From Bacteroidales bacterium (GTDB lineage: Bacteria; Bacteroidota; Bacteroidia; Bacteroidales; Lentimicrobiaceae), in contig JADIZB010000035.1 in assembly GCA_016705005.1 (NCBI GenBank), forward strand, positions 37,740-101,739: 64,000 bases of DNA, written 5' to 3'. Positions 63,470-64,000 of the stretch are shown here, in pieces. Made by a program: the position numbers and the translations under genes. The notes under the pieces were generated by a model. That model searched no databases and was not told the origin of the DNA. It saw only the letters and a program-made list of their open reading frames with translations. How positions within the stretch are numbered: the stretch's first letter is position 1; each line of letters opens with the position of its first letter.

Positions 63470-64000
63470 CTATTTCCTGTAAACGATTTTACGGCTGATG
63501 GTCTGTTCGCCAGTCACCAGGCTTACAATATAAATGCCATCGTGCAATGAAGTGGCATTAAACGTTGCAAGCGATTTTCCCCCGGTATTTCCCTGCAGAA
63601 CCACCTGACCTGTTAAGCTGTATATCTTAACAACGGCATTTGAATTTTGTTGCAAAGATACGTTAATATTACCGCCTGAGGTATAAACCCTGATGTCAGA
63701 TGATGAATTGACATCATCAATGCCAACAGAGCTAAAGTGAATGGTGAAGCGATTTGCATCATCTCCTTCAGCAGCAGAAAAATTATAAACAGGTGTTTCC
63801 GTCAGGTTTGTTACAATATTGGTTTTCTTATCAGTAAGAAATACTGAGGTACCTGAAATTGATTTTGACAATTCAATACTGAATTCTGAAGATCCGTTTT
63901 TAGAGAATCCGAAAGGAATAACCATTGAACCGGTAACTTCAGGTAATGTATTTAAAGCATAAAGATTCCCACCTGTCTCAGAATAAAATGCCGGTGCAAA
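63470..64000 (-). CDS. T9SS surface protein, C-terminal part (runs off right edge)
   Basis: The frame is open to position 64000, giving at least 176 residues. It starts in the middle of the F-A-P-A-F-Y-S-E-T region, then G-F-S-K-N-G-S-S-E-F-S-I-E-L and V-F-L-T-D-K-K-T-N. It ends with a T9SS type A sorting domain (V-V-K-I-Y-S-L-T-G-Q-V, L-H-D-G-I-Y-I-V-S-L, final R-K-I-V-Y-R-K). It is the same paralogous family as the genes at 50533 and 53906, and it is likewise followed by a small proline-rich gene. Confidence 0.85.
   Translation of the reverse strand, partial: FAPAFYSETGGNLYALNTLPEVTGSMVIPFGFSKNGSSEFSIELSKSISGTSVFLTDKKTNIVTNLTETPVYNFSAAEGDDANRFTIHFSSVGIDDVNSSSDIRVYTSGGNINVSLQQNSNAVVKIYSLTGQVVLQGNTGGKSLATFNATSLHDGIYIVSLVTGEQTISRKIVYRK

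Overview
This looks like a chromosomal segment from a member of the Bacteroidota, probably Bacteroidales or Marinilabiliales-like. The evidence is several secreted proteins with type IX secretion (T9SS) C-terminal sorting domains, a Porin_10-type outer-membrane protein, a DUF2027-Smr protein, a GyrB with Bacteroidota-like sequence, very little Shine-Dalgarno sequence before start codons, and several TAnnTTTG promoter -7 elements.

Layout. 1-17.8 kb is ordinary chromosome: a large partial gene off the left edge, DedA, an FNR-like flavoprotein coupled to rlmN, a MATE exporter, an unusual tandem-duplicated adenylate kinase, a DEAD-box helicase, small envelope proteins, prolyl oligopeptidase, a coiled-coil envelope protein, a di-haem cytochrome c peroxidase lipoprotein and an Smr protein. 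17.8-25.7 kb is AT-richer by eye and looks acquired: a CheB-CheR-PAS fusion, a REP-associated tyrosine transposase (RAYT) bracketed by three long hairpins, and a multi-PAS hybrid histidine kinase broken into three reading frames. 25.7-28.1 kb holds a gene remnant, an unrecognised secreted protein and an internally shortened DUF6064 membrane protein. 28-44.5 kb is ordinary again: a PQQ-propeller protein, a K+/H+ antiporter, RNase P RNA (rnpB), a T9SS cargo protein, a TPR/beta-barrel pair, gyrB, an esterase and a Porin_10 protein.

44.6-64 kb is an all-minus-strand accessory block of T9SS-secreted modular surface proteins that share domains and C-termini. Four tiny proteins are interleaved with them. 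Each has a signal peptide, a polyproline stretch, a GGNAP[VL]G motif, one membrane helix and a basic tail. Three of the four follow directly behind a T9SS gene of one paralogous family, so the unit appears to be a duplicating two-gene cassette. This is the strongest candidate here for an undescribed system.

Many genes in the 45-63 kb block are split by single-base frameshifts, several at homopolymer runs, with about ten breaks in 0.7 kb near 53 kb. The encoded protein stays recognisable across every break, so either sequence or assembly error in repetitive DNA, or very recent decay, must be considered. No tRNA, 5S/16S/23S rRNA or CRISPR array was seen.
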